Positions 1 through 7,784 of a stretch of DNA of 64,000 nucleotides are shown in pieces. Position 1 is the stretch's first letter. Each line of letters starts with the position of its first letter. The translations under genes were made by a program, and so were the position numbers. Under the pieces are notes generated by a model. The model searched no databases, was not told the origin of the DNA, and saw only the letters and a program-made list of their open reading frames with translations. The stretch lies in assembly GCF_018785245.1 (NCBI RefSeq), contig NZ_WQPL01000007.1, positions 92,029 to 156,028 of the forward strand, in the 5' to 3' direction. Source of the stretch: Collinsella aerofaciens (GTDB lineage Bacteria; Actinomycetota; Coriobacteriia; Coriobacteriales; Coriobacteriaceae).

Positions 1-892
1 GAAGGATGCCGTCCGAGATCATAAAGTCGACGGCACGGGAGTGGTCGGCGATGATACGCAGGGAGCGGCTGGCGCCGGAGTAATCGTCGGCGTCATAGGT
101 CTTGCCGCTGATCTTCTCACCCAGCTTGATGAGATGCTGCATCAGATCGCCGTCGTAATTGGCGGTCTTGTGCTGCATAATGGCGGCCATGCGCTCCAGG
201 CCCATACCCGTATCGAGGTTGCGGTGCGGCAGCTCCGGCATGGAGCCGTCCTCCTGGCGGTCGTACTGGGTAAAGACGAGGTTCCAGAACTCCAGGAAGC
301 GGTCGCAGTCGCAGCCAGGCTTGCAGTCGGGGCCGCCGCAGCCGACCTCCTCGCCCATATCAAAGTAAATCTCGGAGCACGGACCGCAGGGGCCGGTGGG
401 GCCAGCGGCCCAGAAGTTGTCGTCCTCGCCCAGGCGAGAAATGTGATCCTCGGCAACGCCCAGGGAGCGCCACACATCGTGGGTCTCGTCGTCCTCGGTA
501 AAGACGGTGAAGTACAGGCGGTCGAGCGGCAGCTTGAACTCCTTGGTAATGAGCTCAAAGGCCCAAGCGCAGGCCTGCTGCTTGGAGACGCCGCCAAAGG
601 AGAAGTCACCGAGCATCTCGAAGAAGGACAGGTGACGGCCGTCCTCGCCGATGCAATCGATGTCGTTGGTGCGGACGCACTTCTGGCAGGAGATAGCGCC
701 GATCTCCTTCATGGTCTTCTTGCCCTGGTAGTACTCCTTAAACTGGTTCATGCCGGCGTTGGCAAGCAGCAGCGAAGGATCGTCGGGGACGAGGGACGAA
801 GAAGGATAGAGCTTAAGACCGCGCTCCTCAAAGAAGTTGAGGAACTTGGAGCGGATCTCGGCCGTAGTCATTGACGGGTAGTCAGCACTCAT
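1..892 (-). CDS. alaS: Alanyl-tRNA synthetase, N-terminal part (cut by window edge)
   Basis: This class II synthetase charges tRNA-Ala in the cytoplasm. About 297 N-terminal residues are present and the gene runs off the left edge. The translated minus strand begins MSADYPSMTTAEIRSKFLNF and contains the family-typical stretches LVPDDPSLLLANAGMNQFK, CQKCVRTNDIDCIGEDGRH and SFFEMLGDFSFGG, followed by WAAGPTGPCGPCSEIYFD and the DTGMGLERM segment of the active-site domain. The ATG at 892 is preceded by a GAGGAGA ribosome binding site. A likely promoter lies just upstream (TTGCAC and TAATAT on the minus strand, 16 bases apart). Only the aminoacylation domain is visible; editing and C-Ala domains would lie outside the window. 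Confidence 0.96.
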   Translation of the reverse strand, partial: MSADYPSMTTAEIRSKFLNFFEERGLKLYPSSSLVPDDPSLLLANAGMNQFKEYYQGKKTMKEIGAISCQKCVRTNDIDCIGEDGRHLSFFEMLGDFSFGGVSKQQACAWAFELITKEFKLPLDRLYFTVFTEDDETHDVWRSLGVAEDHISRLGEDDNFWAAGPTGPCGPCSEIYFDMGEEVGCGGPDCKPGCDCDRFLEFWNLVFTQYDRQEDGSMPELPHRNLDTGMGLERMAAIMQHKTANYDGDLMQHLIKLGEKISGKTYDADDYSGASRSLRIIADHSRAVDFMISDGIL

Positions 893-938
893 AGAGGGAA
901 TCTCCTCGGTTTCACATCGAAACAGTTCAAACGTAACG

Positions 939-966
939 ATATTACCATCCCGCCGCGCCTGTGCAA
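939..966 (-). promoter_or_regulatory. Probable alaS promoter
   Basis: On the minus strand TTGCAC (966-961) and TAATAT (944-939) are separated by 16 bases, a good sigma-70 type promoter about 50 bases before the alaS start. It begins inside the T run of the upstream hairpin, so transcription of alaS starts just after that terminator. Confidence 0.55.
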
Positions 967-994
967 AAAAGAGGGTCGCCAAACAGCGACCCTC
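965..994 (-). terminator. Rho-independent terminator upstream of alaS
   Basis: A perfect 9-bp stem (GAGGGTCGC at 971-979 with its complement at 986-994) with a 6-base loop is followed on the minus strand by six T residues. It would stop minus-strand transcription coming from the left of the small plus-strand gene, yet no minus-strand gene is visible there. Confidence 0.75.
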
Positions 995-1048
995 CAGCGA
1001 AAGTGCACGTTATTTAGTACTGCGCGATCCTTTGAAAAAGGACTGCTG

Positions 1049-1054
1049 TATAAT
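1049..1054 (+). promoter_or_regulatory. -10 box for the small membrane protein
   Basis: A consensus TATAAT lies 33 bases before the ATG at 1087. No convincing -35 hexamer is found at 16-18 bases, so the site is judged from the -10 box alone. Confidence 0.4.
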
Positions 1055-1086
1055 TGCATATAAGATTCACCCGGAAGGAGCGATCG

Positions 1087-1326
1087 ATGAAAAGCAAACG
1101 ATTTGTCCTGAATGCACTTCTGGTTGTAGCACTTTTAGCGCTCTTAGCCTTCTCATGCTGGTACGCAAAGCAACCATCATTTGGATACGTATTGTATACA
1201 GTAATGTCCGGCGATAAGGCTTATTACACTCTACGCGCAATTGACGTTCTCTTTTTCTATGTAGCCGGCCCCTTATCAATCGCTTTGGTCGCGTTTCTTG
1301 TCATTTACAACTTCAAGAAACGTTAA
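1087..1326 (+). CDS. Small two-span membrane protein, unknown function
   Basis: A 79-residue protein with a basic N-terminus (MKSKR), a hydrophobic span at about residues 7-25, a polar middle (YAKQPSFGYVLYTVMSGDK) and a second span at about 52-74, ending in NFKKR. The ATG at 1087 is chosen over the upstream in-frame ATG because GGAAGGAG stands seven bases before it. A TATAAT box at 1049-1054 fits a promoter close to the start. It is one of few plus-strand genes here and sits alone between alaS and the sigma factor operon, whose last gene converges on it. I do not recognise the family; the charges suggest a small integral membrane protein with both ends in the cytoplasm. Confidence 0.7.
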   Translation: MKSKRFVLNALLVVALLALLAFSCWYAKQPSFGYVLYTVMSGDKAYYTLRAIDVLFFYVAGPLSIALVAFLVIYNFKKR

Positions 1327-1332
1327 TAGAAC

Positions 1333-2745
1333 CTATTTAGAAACCGAATCGTCCATGGAGCCGTCGATGCCGGTATTGGTATCGTCGTCCGAGTTGGAAT
1401 CATCGTCTTTGGCGAAGGGGTTCTTGAAGAAGCCCGTGGCATCGGGTTGCAGGCCCGAGAGCTTAATCCAGGGATTATCGAGCTCGGGCTTGGGCATGGC
1501 CTTGGCCTCGGGCGCAGTCTCGTTACCGATGAGCTCGGACTCATAGATGAAGGTGTCGTCGCCGAGCGCGTCGTAGGCGGCGACCGGGTTGCCATCGGCA
1601 TCGCGGTACGGCGTGCCCTTAAACACGGCTCCGTCATAGGCCACAAGCTGACGGCCGGTCTCATTCTCGAAGTAGTACACGAAGATGCCCTTGAGGGCCG
1701 CACAAAGCGGGATGGCAATAATCATGCCGATGGGCCCCATGAGTGCCGAACCAATAACGAGAGCCGTAAGGCTCATAATGGGATGCACCTGCACTGAGCT
1801 CTGCATGACCTTAGGCGAAATCACATTGTCGGTGACGTTTTGCGCGACCATCGTCACGATGAGCGTCCATAACGCCAACATGGGGCTGAACATAAAGCCG
1901 AGTACCGTGGCGATTGCCGCGCTCACCCAGGGACCGACGACCGGAACCAAGTGCATGATGCCAGTGAAGATAGCCATGAGCGCCGCATACGGATGGCCGA
2001 TAATCAGGAAGCCGATAAAGGCGAGGAAACCACCGCAGATGGACGTCACGACCATACCGCGCATGTAGCCGCCGACAGAGCGAGAAAGGATGGCGACCAT
2101 AAAGCGGTACGAGGTCTCCTTCTCCTGACCGATGATGGTGCAAATCTCGTGATGCATGCGAGGGTAGTCGCAGGCCATCCAGTAGGCAAGCACCAGACCA
2201 AGGAAGATCACGAACAACTGCGAGGCCGTATTGGTGATGAGCGGGAACACACCGCGGCCAAGCTCGGCAGCAATCTGAGACACATACTTCGATGCCACGG
2301 TAACCAGCGACGAAAGATTATCGTCCAAATACTCCTTGAGCGGCGTGTTATTGAGCGTCTTGGCATGCGAGATCATCTCATTGAGATCGCCACCCGCAAC
2401 ACGAAGCTGCTCGGGCAGGCGGCTCAGGACTTCCATGATCTGACCAAAGAGAATCGGCGACAAGATGCAAACGACACCGACGAGCACGGCAACAACAACA
2501 ATAAGCGCGATAAGCGAACCGATGCCGCGATTCACGCCATGGTGCTCGAGCCAGTTGGTGATCGGGGACATCACAAAGGCAATGATGGAACCAACAGCGA
2601 GAAACTCGATAACCGGCGCCAGGATGCCCATAAGGTTAAAGATGACAGCGGCGATGACAATGCAGCCGACAACAGCCCAAATGCGAAGCGTCAGAATGCG
2701 GGTGTCGCGCAGCACGCGATCGGTTTGTTGGGGGTGTTCACTCAT
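1333..2745 (-). CDS. AI-2E family transporter (PerM/YdiK type permease)
   Basis: This 470-residue membrane protein belongs to the AI-2 exporter family, whose members export small molecules or act in ion exchange; the substrate here cannot be read from sequence. Hydrophobic spans fall near residues 22-65, 75-100, 175-195, 230-300 and 310-350, the usual eight-span pattern, with the family-like segment YAALMAIFTGIMHLVPVVGPWV. After about residue 365 comes a long hydrophilic, acidic tail ending in DDDSNSDDDTNTGIDGSMDD, unusual in its length and probably cytoplasmic. The start overlaps the stop of the sigma factor gene by four bases, so the two are translationally coupled and the permease is the last gene of the sigma factor operon. 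Confidence 0.88.
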   Translation of the reverse strand: MSEHPQQTDRVLRDTRILTLRIWAVVGCIVIAAVIFNLMGILAPVIEFLAVGSIIAFVMSPITNWLEHHGVNRGIGSLIALIVVVAVLVGVVCILSPILFGQIMEVLSRLPEQLRVAGGDLNEMISHAKTLNNTPLKEYLDDNLSSLVTVASKYVSQIAAELGRGVFPLITNTASQLFVIFLGLVLAYWMACDYPRMHHEICTIIGQEKETSYRFMVAILSRSVGGYMRGMVVTSICGGFLAFIGFLIIGHPYAALMAIFTGIMHLVPVVGPWVSAAIATVLGFMFSPMLALWTLIVTMVAQNVTDNVISPKVMQSSVQVHPIMSLTALVIGSALMGPIGMIIAIPLCAALKGIFVYYFENETGRQLVAYDGAVFKGTPYRDADGNPVAAYDALGDDTFIYESELIGNETAPEAKAMPKPELDNPWIKLSGLQPDATGFFKNPFAKDDDSNSDDDTNTGIDGSMDDSVSK

Positions 2746-3533
2746 GAACGAATCATCACTCCGTCGGGGTCGATCTTGTCCTGAATCTTCTTAAGCGTGC
2801 GGCGCAGCAGACGCGAAACCTGCACCTGAGAAATACCCAGCTTCTTGGCGATCTCGATCTGGGTCATGCCCTTCACAAAGCGCAGCTCGATCACCTCGCG
2901 CTCGCGCGGCGAGAAATCACGGATGGCTTCCTCGATCACTAGGCGGTCATCGGTAAAGTCGAGCTCGTTGTCGTCGTCGGCGTAACGGTCGAGAATCGAA
3001 GGGGCATCGTCGGAATCGGACGCACCAGGAGCCTCGATGGGCACCGAGGTATAGGCCGAAGACGATTCCATAGCCTCGAGGACCTCATCGACAGTCACAT
3101 CTAGATACTCAGCGATCTCCTCAACCTTGGGCGAACGCTGCAGCTCGTTGGTAAGTTTGTCAGTAGCCTGGTTGACCTTGGCCGAGAGCTCCTGCAGACG
3201 GCGCGGCACGCGCACACTCCAGCCCTTGTCACGGAAATGGCGTTTAATCTCGCCCAGGATAGTGGGTGTCGCAAACGTCGTGAACTCGAGTCCGCGCTCG
3301 GGGTCAAAGCGGTCGATAGCCTTGAGCAGGCCCAAATAGCCAACCTGCATCAGATCATCGAGCGGCTCGCCGCGATTCTTAAATTTGTTGGCAAGAAACC
3401 TTACCAGGTTCATATGGGACATAACGAGCTGCTCACGGGCGTCCGGATCACCGGTCTCCTTGTAACGACGAAACAGCTCGCGGGTTTTCTCCTTGTCCCA
3501 AGCGGTCTTGCCGCTCCGGGAACGTTCGGTCAT
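2742..3533 (-). CDS. sigB: SigB/SigF-family RNA polymerase sigma factor
   Basis: A 263-residue group 3 sigma factor of the SigB/SigF/SigG type, which directs RNA polymerase to stress-response promoters. Region 2 is clear at about residues 20-110, including MSHMNLVRFLANKF, LDDLMQVGYLGLLKAIDRFD and FTTFATPTILGEIKRHFRD; region 3 follows (VRVPRRLQELSAKVNQATD); region 4 is at about 208-253 with the helix-turn-helix MTQIEIAKKLGISQVQVSR. An acidic linker (SDSDDAPSILDRYADDD) separates regions 3 and 4. It lies between an RsbW-like protein and a permease and overlaps the latter by four bases. The arrangement suggests control by its upstream partner, although that partner looks degenerate. Confidence 0.93.
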   Translation of the reverse strand: MTERSRSGKTAWDKEKTRELFRRYKETGDPDAREQLVMSHMNLVRFLANKFKNRGEPLDDLMQVGYLGLLKAIDRFDPERGLEFTTFATPTILGEIKRHFRDKGWSVRVPRRLQELSAKVNQATDKLTNELQRSPKVEEIAEYLDVTVDEVLEAMESSSAYTSVPIEAPGASDSDDAPSILDRYADDDNELDFTDDRLVIEEAIRDFSPREREVIELRFVKGMTQIEIAKKLGISQVQVSRLLRRTLKKIQDKIDPDGVMIRS

Positions 3534-3534
3534 A

Positions 3535-3912
3535 TTAGATATCCGCCTTGAGGTCGAGGGAAAGCGTCAGGGGCGCCGTAGTCTTTTCGTAGGAGTCGCA
3601 CACGCTCGCGAGGATGAGCTCGGCATACACCGCAGCCTGGTCGTCTTCATCGACCGTAGCCTGGTCGCCAAAGGTAATAGTCATGCCAACGTGGGTCTCA
3701 TCGACATCGAATTTGATGGTGATGTCATCGCAGTCGACCGCGGTGCAACCAAAGATGAAAGCCTCCTCAGCAGCCATGCGGATGTCCTCGATGCGATCGA
3801 CAGACATAGAGCACAGGGCACCAACGTTGGCTGCCGTCATGCGCACAAGGCGAGCGAGACGCGGGTCACCGGCAACGGTCAGCGTGATAGGGCAGGTTGC
3901 TTCGCTACTCAT
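3535..3912 (-). CDS. RsbW-like anti-sigma factor, degenerate ATP-binding fold
   Basis: A 125-residue protein directly upstream of the SigB-type factor. Position, size and the pattern PITLTVAGDPRLARLVRMTAAN then EDIRMAAEEAFIFGCTAVD fit the histidine-kinase-like ATPase fold of RsbW/SpoIIAB anti-sigma factors. The N-box normally reads E-A-x-x-N-A; here the matching place is EEAFIFGC without asparagine. No glycine-rich G-box is seen either, the C-terminal part reading AELILASVCDSYEKT. So kinase activity is doubtful and the protein may only bind the sigma factor. The ATG at 3912 is chosen because AGGAG lies seven bases before it; the start overlaps the end of the DUF948 gene by eight bases. No RsbV-like antagonist is encoded beside it. 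Confidence 0.72.
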   Translation of the reverse strand: MSSEATCPITLTVAGDPRLARLVRMTAANVGALCSMSVDRIEDIRMAAEEAFIFGCTAVDCDDITIKFDVDETHVGMTITFGDQATVDEDDQAAVYAELILASVCDSYEKTTAPLTLSLDLKADI

Positions 3913-4492
3913 CGCAGGACTCCTCAGCGGTCTCGGCGGGCGTATAGGTGTAATACTGAGCCGGCTTGGATACAGACTTCCGACCATCATCGTCGCCCGC
4001 GGCGGCCTCGTCCTCGCCAATTAGGATGCGCTCGGTAGGCTGCTCGGCCTCCGCAGCGGCAGCGGCGAGCTTGCGATCGGCGTCGGCTGCAGGAGCCTTC
4101 ACCTTATTGAAGAGCTTCTGCACAGCACCGGCGGCAGAGTCGGTCACGCTCGACACAGCATTGCTGGCCTCGGCCATGCTGCCCGTAACCTCGGAAATGT
4201 CGCGAACCACGGCTTCGACCTCTACGAGATTGGAGGTAAGGGCATCAACTGCCGTCTTGCTCGACTTAAGCAGCGGCTCCATCTGGGCAAGCGCCGGCGT
4301 AAGCTCATCGACAGCGCCATCGAGCTTTGCCACCACAGGCTGAGCCTCGGCGATGGTGTTGTTGAGGTCGTTCACGGTCTTATCGAGCGAGTCGACAACA
4401 TTGCGGGTCTTGCGCAGGGTAAGCGCGAGCTCAGCGATGGCCCACACGCCGGCAACGGCGAGCAGCAGCAGGGCGATTTGAATGGGACTCAT
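3905..4492 (-). CDS. DUF948 family membrane-anchored coiled-coil protein
   Basis: A 195-residue protein with a single N-terminal membrane span (residues 5-24, IQIALLLLAVAGVWAIAELA) and then a long heptad-rich region of about 100 residues (LRKTRNVVDSLDKTVNDLNN onward), followed by an Ala/Glu-rich and finally Tyr-containing tail (PAQYYTYTPAETAEES). This matches DUF948 proteins, which in Gram-positive bacteria often sit beside general stress genes; the molecular role is unknown. It is the first gene of the operon that continues with the RsbW-like protein, the sigma factor and the AI-2E permease. The reading frame starts with ATG at 4492, preceded by GGGAGG. Confidence 0.85.
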   Translation of the reverse strand: MSPIQIALLLLAVAGVWAIAELALTLRKTRNVVDSLDKTVNDLNNTIAEAQPVVAKLDGAVDELTPALAQMEPLLKSSKTAVDALTSNLVEVEAVVRDISEVTGSMAEASNAVSSVTDSAAGAVQKLFNKVKAPAADADRKLAAAAAEAEQPTERILIGEDEAAAGDDDGRKSVSKPAQYYTYTPAETAEESCDE

Positions 4493-4592
4493 ACAAGCCT
4501 CCCGGAAGAATCGAAATACAGACGCTTTTCATGGTACCCCAAAGGGGACCGAACATGCCAAGAGCAGCAACGTGGGACAAAATTATCAGCAG

Positions 4593-5948
4593 CTACCTCG
4601 GTGCATTCCCGCTGCGGTCTCGTTCGCTTTGCTCTACGCGCCACTCTTCCCAGCCGCGCCCGGCAGGCTGCCAAAATGCACCGCGTTCCAAGCCTTCGGG
4701 CAAATAGCGCTGATCGACCCAGCCTTCGGGATAATCATGTGGATACTTATACACACCGTATTCATCGCTGCCCGGGCGATGGCGATCGCGCAGATAACTC
4801 GGCACCTCGCGAAGCCCACTAGAATGGATATCGGCCAGCGCCGCATCGATCGAAGCCTCACACGCGTTGGATTTTGGCGCCAAGCACACATAGAGTGCAG
4901 CCTGAGCCAGGTTAATGCGGCACTCGGGATAGCCAATGACCTCGGCAGACTTAAACGCGGCATGCGCCACCAAAAGCGCCTGCGGGTCGGCGTTGCCAAC
5001 ATCCTCAGAAGCGTGAATCATAATGCGGCGAGCGATAAACTTAGGATCCTCCCCAGCATCGATCATGCGCGCGAGCCAATAGATCGTGGCATCGGGGTCA
5101 CTACCGCGCATGGACTTGATGAACGCACTGATGATGTCGTAGTGCATGTCGCCGTTTTTGTCATACGTAAAGCCGCGACGCGGGTTGGCAATCTTCACGT
5201 CATCCACAGTGATGGGATAGCGCTCCCCCGCCGCAGGCGCTGGCGTTCCCTCCGTATCGGGACGCGTGACGGCAATCTCGCTCGCAAGCTCGAGCGTCGT
5301 GAGCGCCGAGCGAGCGTCACCCGCTGCCAGCGTGCAAATGGTCTTGACCGTATACTCATCGGCCGAGAACTTACCGTTCAAGCCCTGCGGTGCCTCAAGC
5401 GCACTTTCAATAAGCGTGGCGATATCCTCATCCTTCAGATGCTCAAGCTCCACCACACGCCCACGCGACAACAGTGCCGAGTTGACCTCGAAGTACGGAT
5501 TCTCCGTCGTGGCGCCAATCATAATGACGGTACGGTTCTCAACTGCATGCAGCAGGGCATCCTGCTGCGACTTAGAGAAGCGGTGAATTTCATCGATGAA
5601 TAGAATGGTGCGGCGGTCGTAGGTATTCAGGCGCGTCTTGGCCTCATCAATCACGCGGCGCAAGTCCTTCACGGTGCCCGTCACAGCGCTGACCTCGACA
5701 AACTCGCTCTTAGTATGGTTGGCGATAATATGGGCCAGCGTCGTCTTACCCGTACCGGCCGGCCCATACAAAATCACACTGGAAAGCACGTCGTGTTCGA
5801 TCGCGGCACGCAACCATGAGCCCTTACCGACGGCCTTTTGCTGGCCCACATACTCGTCGAGCGAATTGGGGCGCATACGCACCGCAAGCGGCGCATTCTG
5901 AAAGGAACGCTCGCGCGTCGAAGCAGAAAAAAGGTCGTCCATAGCCAT
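4593..5948 (-). CDS. rarA: Replication-associated recombination protein A
   Basis: RarA/MgsA is an AAA+ ATPase of the clamp-loader group that acts at stalled replication forks. Residues 62-70 form the Walker A site GPAGTGKTT; Walker B is ILFIDEIHRFSKSQQDALL; sensor 1 follows in GATTENPYFEVNSALLSR, and the C-terminal half carries the MgsA tetramerisation region (DPDATIYWLARMIDAGEDPKF, RIMIHASEDVGNADPQAL, YKYPHDYPEGWVDQRYLPE). Length is about 451 residues, normal for the family. The start could be the ATG at 5948 or at 5942; neither has a strong ribosome binding site, and an in-frame TTG at 5960 is less likely. It is followed on the chromosome by the DUF948 operon with a 100-base gap. Confidence 0.95.
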   Translation of the reverse strand: MAMDDLFSASTRERSFQNAPLAVRMRPNSLDEYVGQQKAVGKGSWLRAAIEHDVLSSVILYGPAGTGKTTLAHIIANHTKSEFVEVSAVTGTVKDLRRVIDEAKTRLNTYDRRTILFIDEIHRFSKSQQDALLHAVENRTVIMIGATTENPYFEVNSALLSRGRVVELEHLKDEDIATLIESALEAPQGLNGKFSADEYTVKTICTLAAGDARSALTTLELASEIAVTRPDTEGTPAPAAGERYPITVDDVKIANPRRGFTYDKNGDMHYDIISAFIKSMRGSDPDATIYWLARMIDAGEDPKFIARRIMIHASEDVGNADPQALLVAHAAFKSAEVIGYPECRINLAQAALYVCLAPKSNACEASIDAALADIHSSGLREVPSYLRDRHRPGSDEYGVYKYPHDYPEGWVDQRYLPEGLERGAFWQPAGRGWEEWRVEQSERDRSGNAPR

Positions 5949-6002
5949 CCCGTGTATCAATCAAAAACGTTTTCCACTAACAGTATACCGAATATATACG
6001 AA

Positions 6003-7250
6003 CTACCGTTCGTTAATATAGGTACGGTGCGGAAACTCCAGACCGGGGAACAGCTTGCTCGTCAGTTCGCAGAAATAACCGTCCGTCATGCTCGCGATAT
6101 AATCCACCACGGCTTGATCCTTGTCGTCCTGCCAGGCATAGGTGCGATCGTAGTAGGAAAGCTGCTGCTCAATGCGCGAAATATGGTGCTTAAAGATGTA
6201 CGAGGACTCGTCACCACTGTTTAGATCCCGCAGGCAACGGTCGTAGAGCTTTTCGAACGCCTCGCGCAGCTCCACCTCGGAATCGCCTTCGATACCGCCC
6301 TTGCTATAGATCTTCTCGTAGTTCTCGCGCTTGGCTCGGCGGATTTCCTCAAACAGGTCCTCGCTCATCTCGATGCGCGGCTTACCATAGCTGTGCTCAA
6401 CGATATCGATGGAGGCATGCGTGAGGATCCAACTGTTGTAGGCACCGCCCCGGCCATCATCAAAAGCGTCGGGTGACAGCAGGCCCGCCGCGATCGCATC
6501 CTGACGGTCACGACCGACGTAGGCAAGAATATCCGAGATGCGAACGACGCAGCCCTCGAGCGTCATGGGACGCAGATGCCCAATTGCGCTATAGCCCGTG
6601 GCAATGCAATCCTCAACCGTCTGGTCAAACTGGTCAAAGGAGCTCATGTCCGAGAGCTCAAACACACGCTGCTCGTACTCGCCGTTATGGCATAGCACGC
6701 CGTCGAGCGTCTGGAGCGACACGTTGCGGCCGTACAGTGTGTCGAGCACGCGGACCGACTGCACGTTATGGAAAAAATAACGCCCCGTACGCTCATGATA
6801 GATATCGTTGAGGAAACGCTCGCCGGCATGGCCGAAAGGCGTGTGTCCCAAGTCGTGACCCAGGCCAATCGCCTCGATCAGATCGCAATTGAGCCCCAGG
6901 GCGCGACCGATATCGCGCGCAATGCGGGAGACGAGCTGCACGTGCAAACCGCGGCGTGACAGATCGTCATTGCTACGGAAGCTAAAGACCTGCGTTTTGC
7001 CTGCATAACGGGTGTACGCCGGAAGATGAAGTATCTTTTCGGTATCGCGCATAAACGCCGGACGCATAAGCGTACCTTTGTCGGCGGCGCGATCAATACG
7101 ACGAATGACCTGATCGTCGTTGCAACGATACGGGTTGACATAGCCCGAAGCACGATCGGCGGCAATGCGCTCGACAAGCTCGGGCGACAACGCCGAGGGA
7201 ATACGGTCCATGCGCGCCTTAATGACGGCCGTTTCTTGATTAGTTGCCAT
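6003..7250 (-). CDS. dgt: dGTPase-like dNTP triphosphohydrolase, HD superfamily
   Basis: This 415-residue HD-domain phosphohydrolase removes tripolyphosphate from deoxynucleoside triphosphates. The metal-binding motif HDLGHTPFGH is at residues 132-141, preceded by the substrate-loop stretch SRRGLHVQLVSRIARDIGRAL and followed by FHNVQSVRVLD and DGVLCHNGEYEQ. A second conserved aspartate is in the segment VVRISDILAYVGRDRQDA. The start ATG at 7250 follows AAGGAG with a seven-base gap; the longer frame upstream lacks such a site. It lies between rarA and a prepilin peptidase and may share a transcript with the latter, as only 31 bases separate them. Nucleotide preference cannot be told from sequence. 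Confidence 0.93.
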   Translation of the reverse strand: MATNQETAVIKARMDRIPSALSPELVERIAADRASGYVNPYRCNDDQVIRRIDRAADKGTLMRPAFMRDTEKILHLPAYTRYAGKTQVFSFRSNDDLSRRGLHVQLVSRIARDIGRALGLNCDLIEAIGLGHDLGHTPFGHAGERFLNDIYHERTGRYFFHNVQSVRVLDTLYGRNVSLQTLDGVLCHNGEYEQRVFELSDMSSFDQFDQTVEDCIATGYSAIGHLRPMTLEGCVVRISDILAYVGRDRQDAIAAGLLSPDAFDDGRGGAYNSWILTHASIDIVEHSYGKPRIEMSEDLFEEIRRAKRENYEKIYSKGGIEGDSEVELREAFEKLYDRCLRDLNSGDESSYIFKHHISRIEQQLSYYDRTYAWQDDKDQAVVDYIASMTDGYFCELTSKLFPGLEFPHRTYINER

Positions 7251-7281
7251 GGCATGCTCCTTAAGAAGGATGCGCAATCGG

Positions 7282-7704
7282 TTACAAAGTGCAGCCCACA
7301 ACCTCGATTATGGCAAAAATCGGCACCAAAAACGGGAGCAATGGCAGGGAGCGCGATTTCGTGATGAGGCAGGAGAGGGCCAGGGCCAGGAGCGCGACGG
7401 CAAATGCCACGATGCCACCCATAGGGTCGAGCGTGCAAAGCGCGAAAAGTGCCTTAGCATCTCCCATGCCGATGCCCGGGGTTTGGCGAAGACGACGCCA
7501 GAAGGACTCAGTCAGCACGAGAGCAAGATACACGATGACGGCAAGACCTGCGTGGTCAAGCGCCGTGTTAACGCCTTTGTCGAGCCAAACGCCCACTAAC
7601 GCCGTCACCGCACACGCACCGGCAAGCTCATTGGGAAAACGTCGCTGACGGGCATCAATCGCCGCGCCGGCAAAGATGCAAATCCAAAACGGGATATAGA
7701 ACAT
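7282..7704 (-). CDS. A24-family prepilin peptidase, short catalytic form
   Basis: A 140-residue membrane aspartic protease of the type IV prepilin peptidase family. The first catalytic aspartate is D17 in AAIDARQRRFPNE and the second is D82 in the hallmark GxGD motif (PGIGMGDAKAL). Hydrophobic spans alternate along the whole chain. The zinc-binding N-terminal methyltransferase domain of PilD is absent, so this is the short form as in archaeal preflagellin peptidases and many Actinobacteria. The ATG at 7704 has GGGAG eight bases before it; the longer open frame runs backwards through a terminator. No pilin or assembly ATPase gene is in the window, so its substrate must be encoded elsewhere. 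Confidence 0.85.
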   Translation of the reverse strand: MFYIPFWICIFAGAAIDARQRRFPNELAGACAVTALVGVWLDKGVNTALDHAGLAVIVYLALVLTESFWRRLRQTPGIGMGDAKALFALCTLDPMGGIVAFAVALLALALSCLITKSRSLPLLPFLVPIFAIIEVVGCTL

Positions 7705-7734
7705 CGAAACTCCCTCAACTGAGCGATCAAATAC

Positions 7735-7776
7735 AAAAACCACCACAAAGGTGCCTGTCCCCTTTGTGGTGGTTTT
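7735..7776. terminator. Strong terminator with 15-bp stem, CACAAAGG/CCTTTGTGG type
   Basis: An inverted repeat (7735-7750 with 7762-7776) of the form AAACCACCACAAAG - loop GTGCCTGTCCC - CTTTGTGGTGGTTT. It ends the glycosyltransferase transcript and has A/T runs on both sides, so it can work in both directions. The same core occurs at 15533-15574. Confidence 0.85.
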
Positions 7777-7784
7777 GGTGGTGG

